From positions 1,426,001-1,490,000 of the forward strand of contig NZ_CP138921.1 of NCBI RefSeq assembly GCF_047124445.1: 64,000 nt of DNA. Reading direction: 5' to 3'. Positions 31,451 through 39,712 of this stretch are shown piece by piece (positions within the stretch are counted from its first letter, which is position 1; every line of letters starts with the position of its first letter). A program made the position numbers and the translations under genes. The stretch comes from Shimia sp047124445. GTDB taxonomy: Bacteria > Pseudomonadota > Alphaproteobacteria > Rhodobacterales > Rhodobacteraceae. A model generated the notes under the pieces. It was not told where the DNA came from and searched no databases. It saw nothing but the letters and a program-made list of their open reading frames with translations.

Positions 31451-32707
31451 TCAATGCAAGTTGTGCTGAGAGCCGGTGCCCTCTTCATCCATGATGCCGA
31501 CACCGGTGCGGAACCGATCCATGCGGAACTTAGCGGCATAATCATGGTGCTGATCCGTCGCCATCAAATGCGCCATGCACCAACCGCTTGCGGGCACTGC
31601 TTTGAAGCCGCCGTAGTTCCAACCGCAATCGATGTAGAGCCCCTCGATGCCCTCCATCTTGTCAATGATCGGCGATCCATCCGGCGTCATATCCATGATC
31701 CCACCCCAAGAACGCAGCACCTTGGCCTTGCCGATCATCGGCATCAACGTCATGCCTGCTTCCATGACGTGCTCTTTCATGGGCAGGTTCCCCCGCTGCG
31801 CATAGGAGCTGTAGAAATCCAGATCCCCGCCAAAGACCAAACCGCCCTTGTCTGACTGGCTGATATAAAAGTGCCCCATGCCAAAGCTGATCACGTGATC
31901 GATCACCGGCTTCAGCCCCTCGGTCACAAAGGCCTGCAATACATGGCTCTCAATCGGCAATCGCTGCCCCGCCATGCCCGCCACCAGACCAGACCGCCCG
32001 GCCACGATGATGCCAACCTTCTTGGCCCGAATAGAACCGCGTGTGGTCTGCACCCCCTTCACAACACCGCCCTCAATGTCGATGCCGGTCACTTCGCAGT
32101 TCTGCACCAGATCAACACCGCGGTCCGACGCGCCGCGCGCATAGCCCCAGGCCACCGCATCGTGCCGCGCGGTGCCTCCACGCGGATGGTACAACCCGCC
32201 ATATATCGGAAACCGACCCTGCTCAAAGTCGAGAAAAGGCAGCATTCTGCGAACGCCTTCGCGGTCCAGCAGCTGCGCATCGTCGCCTTGATTGATCATC
32301 ATGTTGCCACGCCGCGCAAAGGCATCGCGCTGCGCGTCGCTGTGGAACAGATTGATCAATCCTCGTTGGGAGAACATCACATTGTAGTTCAGTTCCTGCT
32401 CCAGCCCTTCCCAGAGCTTCATCGAATGGGAGTAAAACTCGCTGTTGCCCTGAAGGAAGTAATTGGCGCGCACAATCGTGGTGTTGCGCCCGACATTGCC
32501 GCCACCAAGGTAGCCCTTCTCCAGCACCGCGATATTGGTCATGCCATGGTTCTTGGCGAGGTAATAGGCCGTCGACAACCCATGTCCGCCCCCGCCAATA
32601 ATCACCATGTCGTACTCCGGCTTGGGCTGCGCATCGCGCCAATGACCCGTCCAACCTTTGTTGCCGGTCAGTCCTTCTGCCAAAACCTTGAGGCCGGAAA
32701 ACCGCAT
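31451..32707 (-). CDS. soxB: Sarcosine oxidase beta subunit
   Basis: 418 residues. The FAD-binding Rossmann motif YDMVIIGGGGHGLSTAYYLA (about 30-49), the flavin region LEKGYLGGGNVGRNTTIVRA and the C-terminal DGSPIIDKMEGIEGLYIDCG are typical of the DAO-type SoxB. It carries non-covalent FAD and covalent FMN and demethylates sarcosine. It is the first gene of the operon. A candidate operator (32737-32757) lies 30 bp upstream. Confidence 0.96.
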   Translation of the reverse strand: MRFSGLKVLAEGLTGNKGWTGHWRDAQPKPEYDMVIIGGGGHGLSTAYYLAKNHGMTNIAVLEKGYLGGGNVGRNTTIVRANYFLQGNSEFYSHSMKLWEGLEQELNYNVMFSQRGLINLFHSDAQRDAFARRGNMMINQGDDAQLLDREGVRRMLPFLDFEQGRFPIYGGLYHPRGGTARHDAVAWGYARGASDRGVDLVQNCEVTGIDIEGGVVKGVQTTRGSIRAKKVGIIVAGRSGLVAGMAGQRLPIESHVLQAFVTEGLKPVIDHVISFGMGHFYISQSDKGGLVFGGDLDFYSSYAQRGNLPMKEHVMEAGMTLMPMIGKAKVLRSWGGIMDMTPDGSPIIDKMEGIEGLYIDCGWNYGGFKAVPASGWCMAHLMATDQHHDYAAKFRMDRFRTGVGIMDEEGTGSQHNLH

Positions 32708-32736
32708 CTTTTTGCCCCCTGAATGCCCGCTCTAGG

Positions 32737-32757
32737 CGTGTCATTAAATTCGACACG
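32737..32757. promoter_or_regulatory. 21-bp dyad upstream of soxB
   Basis: CGTGTC (32737-32742) and GACACG (32752-32757) flank ATTAAATTC. The site lies 30-50 bp before the soxB start codon, over the likely promoter. An AT-rich centre with GC-rich arms suits a dimeric regulator. A second palindrome-like sequence, GTCGCTTAGCGAC, lies further upstream near 32800. Confidence 0.45.
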
Positions 32758-32856
32758 ACCTCCTGACATCAGGCGCAAAAAACACATGCAAGGATGGTCG
32801 CTTAGCGACAGAATGCGTCGCTAAACGCACAATTGCAATCAGGCTCTCTCAAGCCC

Positions 32857-33720
32857 TCAAAACGATAGGGAAAACGCCACGCCCAGCAGCGGCGCGGTGT
32901 CATAGCTCTGCTTGGACAGGGTTGTACCAGTCGCATTTTCCACCGCTAGGCTGCCATCCACTTCCGCGCCGGCAAACAGCACAAAGCTCATGCCTGGATT
33001 TGGGTCATAGGAAAGGCTCACCACCACGGGCACGCTCTTGTCCTGCCCCACATTGCCCCCTGCAAGCGCAAAACGGTTGGTCTCTTGCCGGGCGGACAGG
33101 GTCAAACCCCAAGTGTCGCTCACGTCATACCGCAACGACAGGCCCGGCCCCTGACTGGCCCCAAGAGTAGGACCGGTGCTCAAACTCCAACGATTGGCAA
33201 ACTGCCAATCCAGCAGAAGCGCCGGAAAGGCGTCATAGTCATCGCCGCCAAGCCCTTCAAACGCCCCGAACGCAGGACCAATCACCAGATTGTCGCCCAC
33301 CTCCCAGCTGACACCGGCAAACAGACCCGCGCTGCGACCGTCACTTGCCGACGCGCCAGAGGCATAACGACTGCGCACAGATGGCGCCACAAACCAACGC
33401 ATCCCGCTTTCCGTGCGCCCCGCCAAGGAGACTGTCACCGAACGCTCGTCTACCTTGTCCCAAAGCGCAGGCGTTCCGCGAAAGTCATAGTCCGATTGTC
33501 CAAAGGTCGCAGACACGCCGTAGCTGATCCCATCCGGATTGCGGTGAAACGCGCCGACGCGGCTATACACACGATCCGACGAGAAACTCCCGCCGCTGTT
33601 GGTATCCGTGCTGTCTTGGTTCAGGTAGGCGCCATCTATGCTGAAGATCCAGCCCTCAGGCGCTTGAGCAGAGGCCGCACTAGCCGCAACACTCATCGCG
33701 GCAACTGTCAAAATACGCAT
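32857..33720 (-). CDS. Outer-membrane beta-barrel-like protein
   Basis: 287 residues from ATG 33720. Signal peptide (LTVAAMSVAASAASAQA), then alternating hydrophobic/polar strands separated by turns (SYGVSATFGQSDYDF, SRVGAFHRNPDG, ALLLDWQFANRWSLSTGP) and a C-terminal phenylalanine (GVAFSLSF), as in outer-membrane barrels. Probably 10-12 strands. It stands alone between sox and DUF6151. Function unknown; it may be a porin-like or structural protein. Confidence 0.75.
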   Translation of the reverse strand: MRILTVAAMSVAASAASAQAPEGWIFSIDGAYLNQDSTDTNSGGSFSSDRVYSRVGAFHRNPDGISYGVSATFGQSDYDFRGTPALWDKVDERSVTVSLAGRTESGMRWFVAPSVRSRYASGASASDGRSAGLFAGVSWEVGDNLVIGPAFGAFEGLGGDDYDAFPALLLDWQFANRWSLSTGPTLGASQGPGLSLRYDVSDTWGLTLSARQETNRFALAGGNVGQDKSVPVVVSLSYDPNPGMSFVLFAGAEVDGSLAVENATGTTLSKQSYDTAPLLGVAFSLSF

Positions 33721-33824
33721 CACGGAAAATCCTCGAAATGTTTGGTCCATACATCGTACGCGACCAGCATCTGCAAGGATCACTCAAAACGAGAAAAGCG
33801 CGGGCTGACTCTCAGGCGCAACAC

Positions 33825-34412
33825 TTATGGCGTTGCTGCTTTACGCTCGGCTTTGCTCAAAACGCGCGGCTCCACCACCGGCGCGCCCTCCTCAAACAGA
33901 GGATTGTCCTTCACCTGCCCGCGCATCAGCGCGCCAAAATGCCGGGCCAAGACATTGAAACCCGCCTTGTTAAACCCGTAGTCCTTGAGGGGCTCAGTAC
34001 CAAACGGCGCGTCTTTGGTATGCACCACGGCAATCACCTTGCCGATGGCTTTATCAATCGCATCACCCTGCATCGCGGGCACCGACACGCCAATAAAGGC
34101 CAGTTTGGTGCCACCCAGCGTGTTAAACACCGGCGTGTCACAACACCTCGCATACCACCGCATCAACCCTTTCGGAGACAACCGCAAGCAGGCCAGATGC
34201 TCCTGCCCTTTGGTGAGTTCCAGATTGGAGGGAATGGTCTGATAGATGTCCGACCCATTGCGCGGCATCAACGTGTCTTCCGCGCCCAGCGCCTTTGCGC
34301 CCGCCTGACAATCTTTGCAGTAACACTGCACATGTGAGCCCGTTTTCGGGCTCACATTCTTTAGCTTTGCACCAAACTGCCCACAGCGGCAGCCGATCGC
34401 GACATCAACCAT
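33825..34412 (-). CDS. DUF6151-family zinc-binding-like protein
   Basis: 195 residues with the arrangement of a GFA-like zinc protein: IGCRCGQFGAKLK at the start, HVQCYCKDCQAGAKAL about residue 28, and WYARCCDTPVFNT about residue 87. The C-terminal part is helical and basic. It starts in a TAATG overlap with the gdh stop, so it is translationally coupled to glutamate dehydrogenase. Function unknown; I match it to DUF6151 from memory. Confidence 0.78.
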   Translation of the reverse strand: MVDVAIGCRCGQFGAKLKNVSPKTGSHVQCYCKDCQAGAKALGAEDTLMPRNGSDIYQTIPSNLELTKGQEHLACLRLSPKGLMRWYARCCDTPVFNTLGGTKLAFIGVSVPAMQGDAIDKAIGKVIAVVHTKDAPFGTEPLKDYGFNKAGFNVLARHFGALMRGQVKDNPLFEEGAPVVEPRVLSKAERKAATP

Positions 34413-35842
34413 TAAAGCCCTTTTGCACGGTAGCTGGCCGCCACCTTGTCAATCGACACGAGGTAGGCCGCTGTGCGCAAATCCTCTACATCGGCACGGT
34501 CGTGCCACACATCTCGCATAGATTGATACGCAATGCGCATAGTGTCATCAAGACCGGAGCGCACGAGCTCCAGCTCTCCGGCACCGCGCAGGTACTTTTG
34601 CTTGAAACTGTCGGTCAGGCTGTACTGGGTGCCCAGCGCGGCACTGATCTTCTCCAGTTCATCCACGACCAGTTGGTGACGGCTCTCTTCCTGACGACGC
34701 TGCATGCGGCCAAAGCGGATGTGGCTGAGGTTTTTGACCCACTCAAAGTAGGACACGGTCACACCACCGGCGTTGGCATACATATCCGGAATGATCACGG
34801 TGCCCTTCTTACGCAAGATCTCATCTGCTCCGGCCGTAACAGGACCGTTTGCAGCTTCAATGATCAACGGTGCCTGAATGCGCGCGGCATTCTCCATGTT
34901 GATCACCCCTTCCAGCGCCGCCGGAATGAGGATGTCACAGGCTTCTTCCAGCACAGCGCCACCTTCACGGGTGTAGGTCGCATCCGGATAGCCGGACACA
35001 CCACCGTGTTTGGCCAGCCACTGCTGCACCGCATCCACGTCGATACCGTCTTCATTGAAGAGCGCCCCATCACGCTCAATGATGCCCACAACCTTACAGC
35101 CGTCTTCATCCGACAGGAACTTGGCGGCGTGATAACCCACGTTGCCCAAGCCCTGCACAATTACGCGCTTGCCATCCAGCGTGCCATCCAGGCCCGCCTT
35201 CTCAACATCACGTGCATCGCGGAAGAACTCCTGCAGCGCATATTGCACGCCTCGCCCGGTGGCTTCGACGCGGCCAGAGATACCACCGGAGTTCAGCGGT
35301 TTGCCGGTGACACAGGCGCGCGCATTGATGTCCGTGGTGTTCATGCGCGCATATTGGTCCGCAATCCAGGCCATCTCACGCTCGCCGGTGCCCATGTCAG
35401 GCGCAGGCACGTTCTGGGACGGGTGGATCAAGTCACGCTTGGCGAGCTCATAGGCAAAGCGACGGGTGATGCGCTCCAGCTCATGTTCGTCATATTTGCG
35501 CGGATCAATGCAAAGCCCGCCTTTGGAGCCGCCAAACGGCGCTTCCACCAGGGCACATTTGTAGGTCATCAGCGCCGCCAGCGCCTCAACCTCGTTCTGG
35601 TTCACACTGGGGGCAAAGCGGATACCGCCTTTTACGGGCTCCATGTGTTCGGAGTGAACCGAGCGATAACCAGTGAACGTTTGGATCTGGCCGCGCAAAC
35701 GCACACCAAATCGAACGGTGTAAGTCGCGTTACACACCCGGATCTTTTCTTCCAACCCCGGCGGCAAGTCCATCAGCGCCACCGCGCGATTGAACATCAG
35801 GTCAACACTTTCCCGAAAACTCGGTTCCTTAATAGCGCTCAT
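34412..35842 (-). CDS. gdhA: Glu/Leu/Phe/Val dehydrogenase (glutamate dehydrogenase)
   Basis: 476 residues from ATG 35842 after GGGAGG. The catalytic dimerisation domain has PVKGGIRFAPSVNQNEVEAL, KCALVEAPFGGSKGGL and VPAPDMGTG; the NAD(P) domain has VQGLGNVGYHAAKFLSDED. It interconverts glutamate and 2-oxoglutarate. Residue choice in the substrate pocket (Lys in GGSKGG, Asp in PAPDMGTG) fits glutamate use. It could consume glutamate formed by PutA. Coupled to DUF6151 downstream. Confidence 0.93.
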   Translation of the reverse strand: MSAIKEPSFRESVDLMFNRAVALMDLPPGLEEKIRVCNATYTVRFGVRLRGQIQTFTGYRSVHSEHMEPVKGGIRFAPSVNQNEVEALAALMTYKCALVEAPFGGSKGGLCIDPRKYDEHELERITRRFAYELAKRDLIHPSQNVPAPDMGTGEREMAWIADQYARMNTTDINARACVTGKPLNSGGISGRVEATGRGVQYALQEFFRDARDVEKAGLDGTLDGKRVIVQGLGNVGYHAAKFLSDEDGCKVVGIIERDGALFNEDGIDVDAVQQWLAKHGGVSGYPDATYTREGGAVLEEACDILIPAALEGVINMENAARIQAPLIIEAANGPVTAGADEILRKKGTVIIPDMYANAGGVTVSYFEWVKNLSHIRFGRMQRRQEESRHQLVVDELEKISAALGTQYSLTDSFKQKYLRGAGELELVRSGLDDTMRIAYQSMRDVWHDRADVEDLRTAAYLVSIDKVAASYRAKGL

Positions 35843-36106
35843 CAATTTTCCTCCCGACAAGCAACACACTGCGACTCACCGTCACATTTACCGACTTAAG
35901 TATGAGTAAGGTCATAACGCCACCGAAGATAACAGGTGAAAATGCACAACACTCTGAGTTGCTGTCGTTGCCGCAGCGGAAACAGAACGACCCGCGCGCC
36001 CAAGACTGTCTCCAACTACCTGCAATAATTGACAAAAATCTTAACCATCGCCTAACGAACTGCCAGCTTTTGCCCCAATTACGCCCCAATCCGTTGAAAT
36101 AAGATT
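35843..36106. other. Noncoding divergent promoter region gdhA/tadG
   Basis: No gene is visible in these 264 bp, which are more AT-rich than the flanks. A candidate -35 TTGACA stands at 36029-36034, with TAACGA 18 nt further as a weak -10, pointing towards the tadG genes. No clear promoter was found for gdhA. Confidence 0.4.
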
Positions 36107-36156
36107 TGCGACGCAGACCGTCTGGAGGCGGGGAGTCCCATGTCGGGTGCGTCGCA
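36107..36156 (+). promoter_or_regulatory. Leader hairpin of the tadG transcript
   Basis: TGCGACGCA (36107-36115) and TGCGTCGCA (36148-36156) pair perfectly across 32 nt. The 3' arm touches the ribosome site GAGAGG (36157-36162) of tadG and overlaps the leader ORF, so folding could hide either translation start. It is inferred from sequence only. Confidence 0.5.
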
Positions 36157-36169
36157 GAGAGGTATGTAA
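36140..36169 (+). CDS. Nine-codon leader ORF upstream of tadG
   Basis: ATG 36140 is preceded by GGAGGCGGGGAG and encodes MSGASQRGM followed by TAA at 36167-36169, one base before the tadG ATG at 36171. The good ribosome site and the tight spacing suggest translational coupling rather than chance. No amino-acid bias points to classical attenuation. Confidence 0.4.
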   Translation: MSGASQRGM

Positions 36170-36170
36170 A

Positions 36171-38030
36171 ATGAAACAGTTTCAGGCACCGCTAAGGCCA
36201 CCTGTAACGCCGCGGCCAAGGGCTCTTTGGCGGCTTGGCGCGCACCGTTTCCGCAAGGACGAAGACGGTGTGATGGTCGGCTTCAGCGTTATTCTTATTA
36301 TTATGATGATCATGATCGGCGGCATCGGCGCCGACATCATGCTGGCAGAAATGCGCCGCACCCAGCTCCAGCACACGCTGGACCGCGCCATTCTGGCAGC
36401 CGCAGATCTGGACCAGACCCGCGCCGCAGATGTGGTTGTGGCGGACTACTTTGACAAGGCGGGCGTGGCGCACACGCTCAACGAAGTCACTGTGTCAGAG
36501 TCGCTCAACCACCGCAGCGTAAGCGCAACAGCGGAAATCGAGTCCAACCTTGTCTACAGCACCGTTGGCCGCGACTTCAAAACCCTGACCCCCGAAACAC
36601 CGGACGGCGAAGTTTATACCAGTGCCGAAGTGCAGGAACTGAAAGGAAAGCTGCCCGCCCGCACCAGCCTGACCATCGGTGCCAGCGGCACCGCCGAAGA
36701 GCGCATTGGCAACATCGAGATTTCGATGGTGCTCGACGTCTCCGGATCGATGAACAACAACAGCCGCCTGAGCAATCTGAAAGTGGCTGCAAAAGAGTTT
36801 GTCCAGACCATGGATGACACCACGGAAGACGGCACCATGTCGATTTCCATTGTGCCTTACGCGGCGCAGGTCTCTACACCGGACGAGTTGATGAACGCCC
36901 TGACCACCAACGGGGAAAACCCGCTGGCCAACTGTCTGAACTTCCATTCGGCAGACTATAACGAAGCCTTCATCGACCCCTATCGGGAATACGACCAAAC
37001 CCTGCACGCCACCTGGAGCAGCAGCAGCTATGACCGCCGCCCCAGCGACGGCTATGTCACGGTCAACTACAACACCGACTGTCGCGCAGAAAGCTCCCGC
37101 GAGCTGACCCTGATGCAAAACGACACCGACGCGTTGAAAACCTACATCGACAACATGTTCGGCAGCGGCAACACCTCGATCGACACCGGCATGAAATGGG
37201 GCACTGCCCTGCTTGACCCGGCCTTCCAGCCGGTTGTGTCCAGCATGATCGACCCCTCCGCCAGCGACACCGGAACGATTTCCAACGTGTTTGAAGGTCG
37301 CCCCTACGACTACGGCACCAATGAATCGCTCAAGATCGTGGTTCTGATGTCGGATGGTCAAAACACCCGTCAACACTTCGTGACCGACAACTACCGTTTG
37401 GGCAACTCCAACGTCTGGTATAACGCCCAGGAGGATTTCTATTCCCTGTACCTGGGCCAGGACGAAGGTGACGACGATCGCGATGGCATCACCGATGAGC
37501 CAATCTATTACTGGCCTGAAAACGGTGTCTTCCGCAATCACGCCTATGGTGAAGGCACCTACGAGGTGACCGAAACCGTCAAGACAGACGAGTGTAAGTC
37601 TTATCGCAGAAACGGATCCTGTAAGCGCTATAAGAAGATCAAAAAGACTGTCACGGTGAGCGAACCGGGCGAAGCCAAGGTGATCTCCTACGCCGATCTT
37701 TGGGCCCGGACCACGCCAAAATACGTGGCTGACGAGCTCTATGCCCCGCTGATGGGTCAGGATGCCGCGCGCAGCGCCTGGTACTATCCGGTCATTGATG
37801 ATGTGGGCTACGGCACCAAAGACGCCCGCACCCGCAGTGTCTGTGAAGCCGCCAAAGACAACGGCATCATCGTCTACACCATCGGCTTTGAGGCGCCAAA
37901 CGCCGCACGCGTGGTGCTGCAGGACTGTGCCAGCTCTGACAGCCACTACTTCGATGTGCAGGGCCTCGAAATCCGCGACGCCTTCGCTGCCATCGCAACT
38001 TCCATCCGTCAGCTGAGGTTGATCCAATGA
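36171..38030 (+). CDS. tadG: TadG-like pilus assembly protein with von Willebrand A domain
   Basis: 619 residues from ATG 36171. A basic N-terminus and one membrane segment (GFSVILIIMMIMIGGIGADI, about 35-57) are followed by a pseudopilin-like helix. A VWA domain has the metal site DVSGSMNNNS at about residue 189 and SDGQNTRQHF later. At about 431, DEGDDDRDGITDEP resembles a calcium-binding loop and sits in a long insert that also holds basic CKSYRRNGSCKRYKK. TadG proteins anchor or assemble Flp/Tad pili. No tad ATPase or flp gene is near. It overlaps the next gene by 4 nt. Confidence 0.88.
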   Translation: MKQFQAPLRPPVTPRPRALWRLGAHRFRKDEDGVMVGFSVILIIMMIMIGGIGADIMLAEMRRTQLQHTLDRAILAAADLDQTRAADVVVADYFDKAGVAHTLNEVTVSESLNHRSVSATAEIESNLVYSTVGRDFKTLTPETPDGEVYTSAEVQELKGKLPARTSLTIGASGTAEERIGNIEISMVLDVSGSMNNNSRLSNLKVAAKEFVQTMDDTTEDGTMSISIVPYAAQVSTPDELMNALTTNGENPLANCLNFHSADYNEAFIDPYREYDQTLHATWSSSSYDRRPSDGYVTVNYNTDCRAESSRELTLMQNDTDALKTYIDNMFGSGNTSIDTGMKWGTALLDPAFQPVVSSMIDPSASDTGTISNVFEGRPYDYGTNESLKIVVLMSDGQNTRQHFVTDNYRLGNSNVWYNAQEDFYSLYLGQDEGDDDRDGITDEPIYYWPENGVFRNHAYGEGTYEVTETVKTDECKSYRRNGSCKRYKKIKKTVTVSEPGEAKVISYADLWARTTPKYVADELYAPLMGQDAARSAWYYPVIDDVGYGTKDARTRSVCEAAKDNGIIVYTIGFEAPNAARVVLQDCASSDSHYFDVQGLEIRDAFAAIATSIRQLRLIQ

Positions 38031-38572
38031 TCCATTCGGTTCTCAAAAAAGCCCGCGCAATCCTGCGCAAGGAAGACGGCGCTGTCACAGTCGACTTTGT
38101 GATCATGGTGCCGTTCTATCTGAGCGTGTTCCTGGCCTCCGCGGAACTTGGCTTGATGTCGCTGCGCTACGCCTACCTGGAAAGATCTCTGGACGTGGCC
38201 GTGCGGGACATCCGCCTCTCCACAGGCCATGTGCCGTCCCACGATGATCTGGTCCAGCAAATCTGTGATCAGGCCAGCGTGATCCCGGACTGCACAACCA
38301 ACCTGTCGCTGCAGATGTTCCAGCGTGATCCACGTAACTGGGAAGAAGTCCCGGCGGCCAACACCTGTGGCACCCTGCACGAAGATGATGCGACCGTTGA
38401 TCCGGTTGTGCGCTTTGACGACGGTGCGGCCAACGAGATGATGTTCCTGCGGGCCTGCGCCTCAGTCCGGGCCATCTTCCCGGGCGCCCTGTTTGTGCCG
38501 GTTGCCGTGCGCAACACGGACGGTGAATACGCCCTGGTTGTTGAAAACACCTTTGTTCAGGAGCCTCGTTGA
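38027..38572 (+). CDS. tadE: TadE-like minor pseudopilin
   Basis: 181 residues. A short basic start and EDGAVTVDFVIMVPFYLSVFLASAE form the TadE-type N-terminal helix with the conserved Glu-rich entry (KEDGAVTVDF), followed by a periplasmic domain with four cysteines (QQICDQASVIPDCTTN, NTCGTLH, RACASV). It starts in a 4-nt overlap with tadG and is a likely minor pilin or pilus assembly partner. Confidence 0.85.
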   Translation: MIHSVLKKARAILRKEDGAVTVDFVIMVPFYLSVFLASAELGLMSLRYAYLERSLDVAVRDIRLSTGHVPSHDDLVQQICDQASVIPDCTTNLSLQMFQRDPRNWEEVPAANTCGTLHEDDATVDPVVRFDDGAANEMMFLRACASVRAIFPGALFVPVAVRNTDGEYALVVENTFVQEPR

Positions 38573-38575
38573 TCC

Positions 38576-39163
38576 ATGTCTGTATTGAACCTACGCAAAA
38601 CGCTTGCGACGTTCCGCAAGGACTCCACCGGCTCCGTCGCCGTTGAATCCGCGATCATTTTCCCGACGTTGTTGTTCTGTCTGTTTGTGATGATGAACAT
38701 CTTTGACGCCTACCGCGCCAAATCGACCACGGAGAAAGCCGCCTTTGCCGTGTCTGACATGCTGTCGCGGGAGACCATGGCGGTAAACGCGGACTATATC
38801 GATGGTGTGCACGCTGTTCTGGAGGAGATCTCCACAGTGCGCAGCGGCCACTCCCTGACCGTGAGCCACATCTATTGGAGCCCATCCTCTAACGATTACG
38901 TGCTGGCCTGGTCTCACAGCAACGGCGGCGGCAGCGGCATCACCGGCACGGAATTTGAAGCGATGAAAGACAAGCTCCCCGTGCTTGTGGATGGGGAAAG
39001 CCTGATCGTTGTGGAAACGTCGGCGCAATACACCCCGCCCATTTTGGCAGGTTGGAATGGCCAACGTCCTTATGGCGAGGAAAGCGCGCTGAACATGGAC
39101 ATCGACACTTTTGTGTTCACCCGTCCCCGCTTTGCGCCGCAATTGGCCTGGAGCAGCAGCTAA
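38576..39163 (+). CDS. TadE/TadF-like pseudopilin
   Basis: 195 residues, starting 3 nt after tadE. The N-terminal segment DSTGSVAVESAIIFPTLLFC is again the TadE motif, followed by a membrane helix (LFVMMNIFDAY) and a periplasmic domain without cysteines. It probably forms a minor pseudopilin pair with TadE. It ends the three-gene set; a convergent gene ends 29 bp later. Confidence 0.82.
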   Translation: MSVLNLRKTLATFRKDSTGSVAVESAIIFPTLLFCLFVMMNIFDAYRAKSTTEKAAFAVSDMLSRETMAVNADYIDGVHAVLEEISTVRSGHSLTVSHIYWSPSSNDYVLAWSHSNGGGSGITGTEFEAMKDKLPVLVDGESLIVVETSAQYTPPILAGWNGQRPYGEESALNMDIDTFVFTRPRFAPQLAWSSS

Positions 39164-39192
39164 GACCGGGGCGTTGCTGAAAGACGGAGCCT

Positions 39193-39696
39193 TTACCCCT
39201 CGGTTTGGCCCCGTTCCGCCAGCAGCGCCTCAATGATCTGGGCCATGGATTTGGCCTCAGACCCGGGCGTGACGCCGCCAATGCCCACCCGACGGCCAAA
39301 CGCCCACCAAAGCCCCGGTTGCCATCTGCGCGACCGGGGCTTTTTTAGGTGTACCGTAAAACCATTGGACGGCTTCAGATCAAACATACCGCGCCGAATG
39401 GCGGCAATATCGTCCAGCGCCGCAATCTCTTCACCAGAGGTGCTGCGCATACCGACACGTGTCAGCTCAATACTGTGCTCGGTGGCCCGCCGCGTCGCCT
39501 CGGCCAACCACAGCGTCAATCCGCCAATGACCAGCAGGAACAACCGCCAGTGCAGCGCCGGCGTCGTGGTCAGCGCGATATAGATCACCACCCCCCCCAG
39601 CAAAAACAGCGTCGCCATGCCAAACAGGCGGCGCATGGGGGAAGCGGTGATGGTGGCCAGAACCTCTGGGAGGTCCGAAGTGTCTTGCGTGGTCAT
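39193..39696 (-). CDS. Membrane protein of unknown function (two TM segments)
   Basis: 167 residues with two adjacent membrane helices (FGMATLFLLGGVVIYIALT and WRLFLLVIGGLTLWLAEA, about 24-65), followed by a cytoplasmic PH-like strand region (HSIELTRVGMRSTSGEEIAAL, GFTVHLKKPRSRRW). It resembles conserved Rhodobacteraceae hypothetical proteins; I cannot name a function. The aldo-keto reductase gene follows upstream by 16 nt on the same strand. Confidence 0.75.
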   Translation of the reverse strand: MTTQDTSDLPEVLATITASPMRRLFGMATLFLLGGVVIYIALTTTPALHWRLFLLVIGGLTLWLAEATRRATEHSIELTRVGMRSTSGEEIAALDDIAAIRRGMFDLKPSNGFTVHLKKPRSRRWQPGLWWAFGRRVGIGGVTPGSEAKSMAQIIEALLAERGQTEG

Positions 39697-39712
39697 GTCT
39701 GTCCTGACGGAG

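Noticed and set aside
34295..35899. A 534-codon open frame on the plus strand
   Set aside because: Antisense to glutamate dehydrogenase and DUF6151; no ribosome site and no domain features.
36495..38027. A 510-codon open frame on the minus strand
   Set aside because: Antisense to tadG, whose VWA and membrane motifs make it the real gene.
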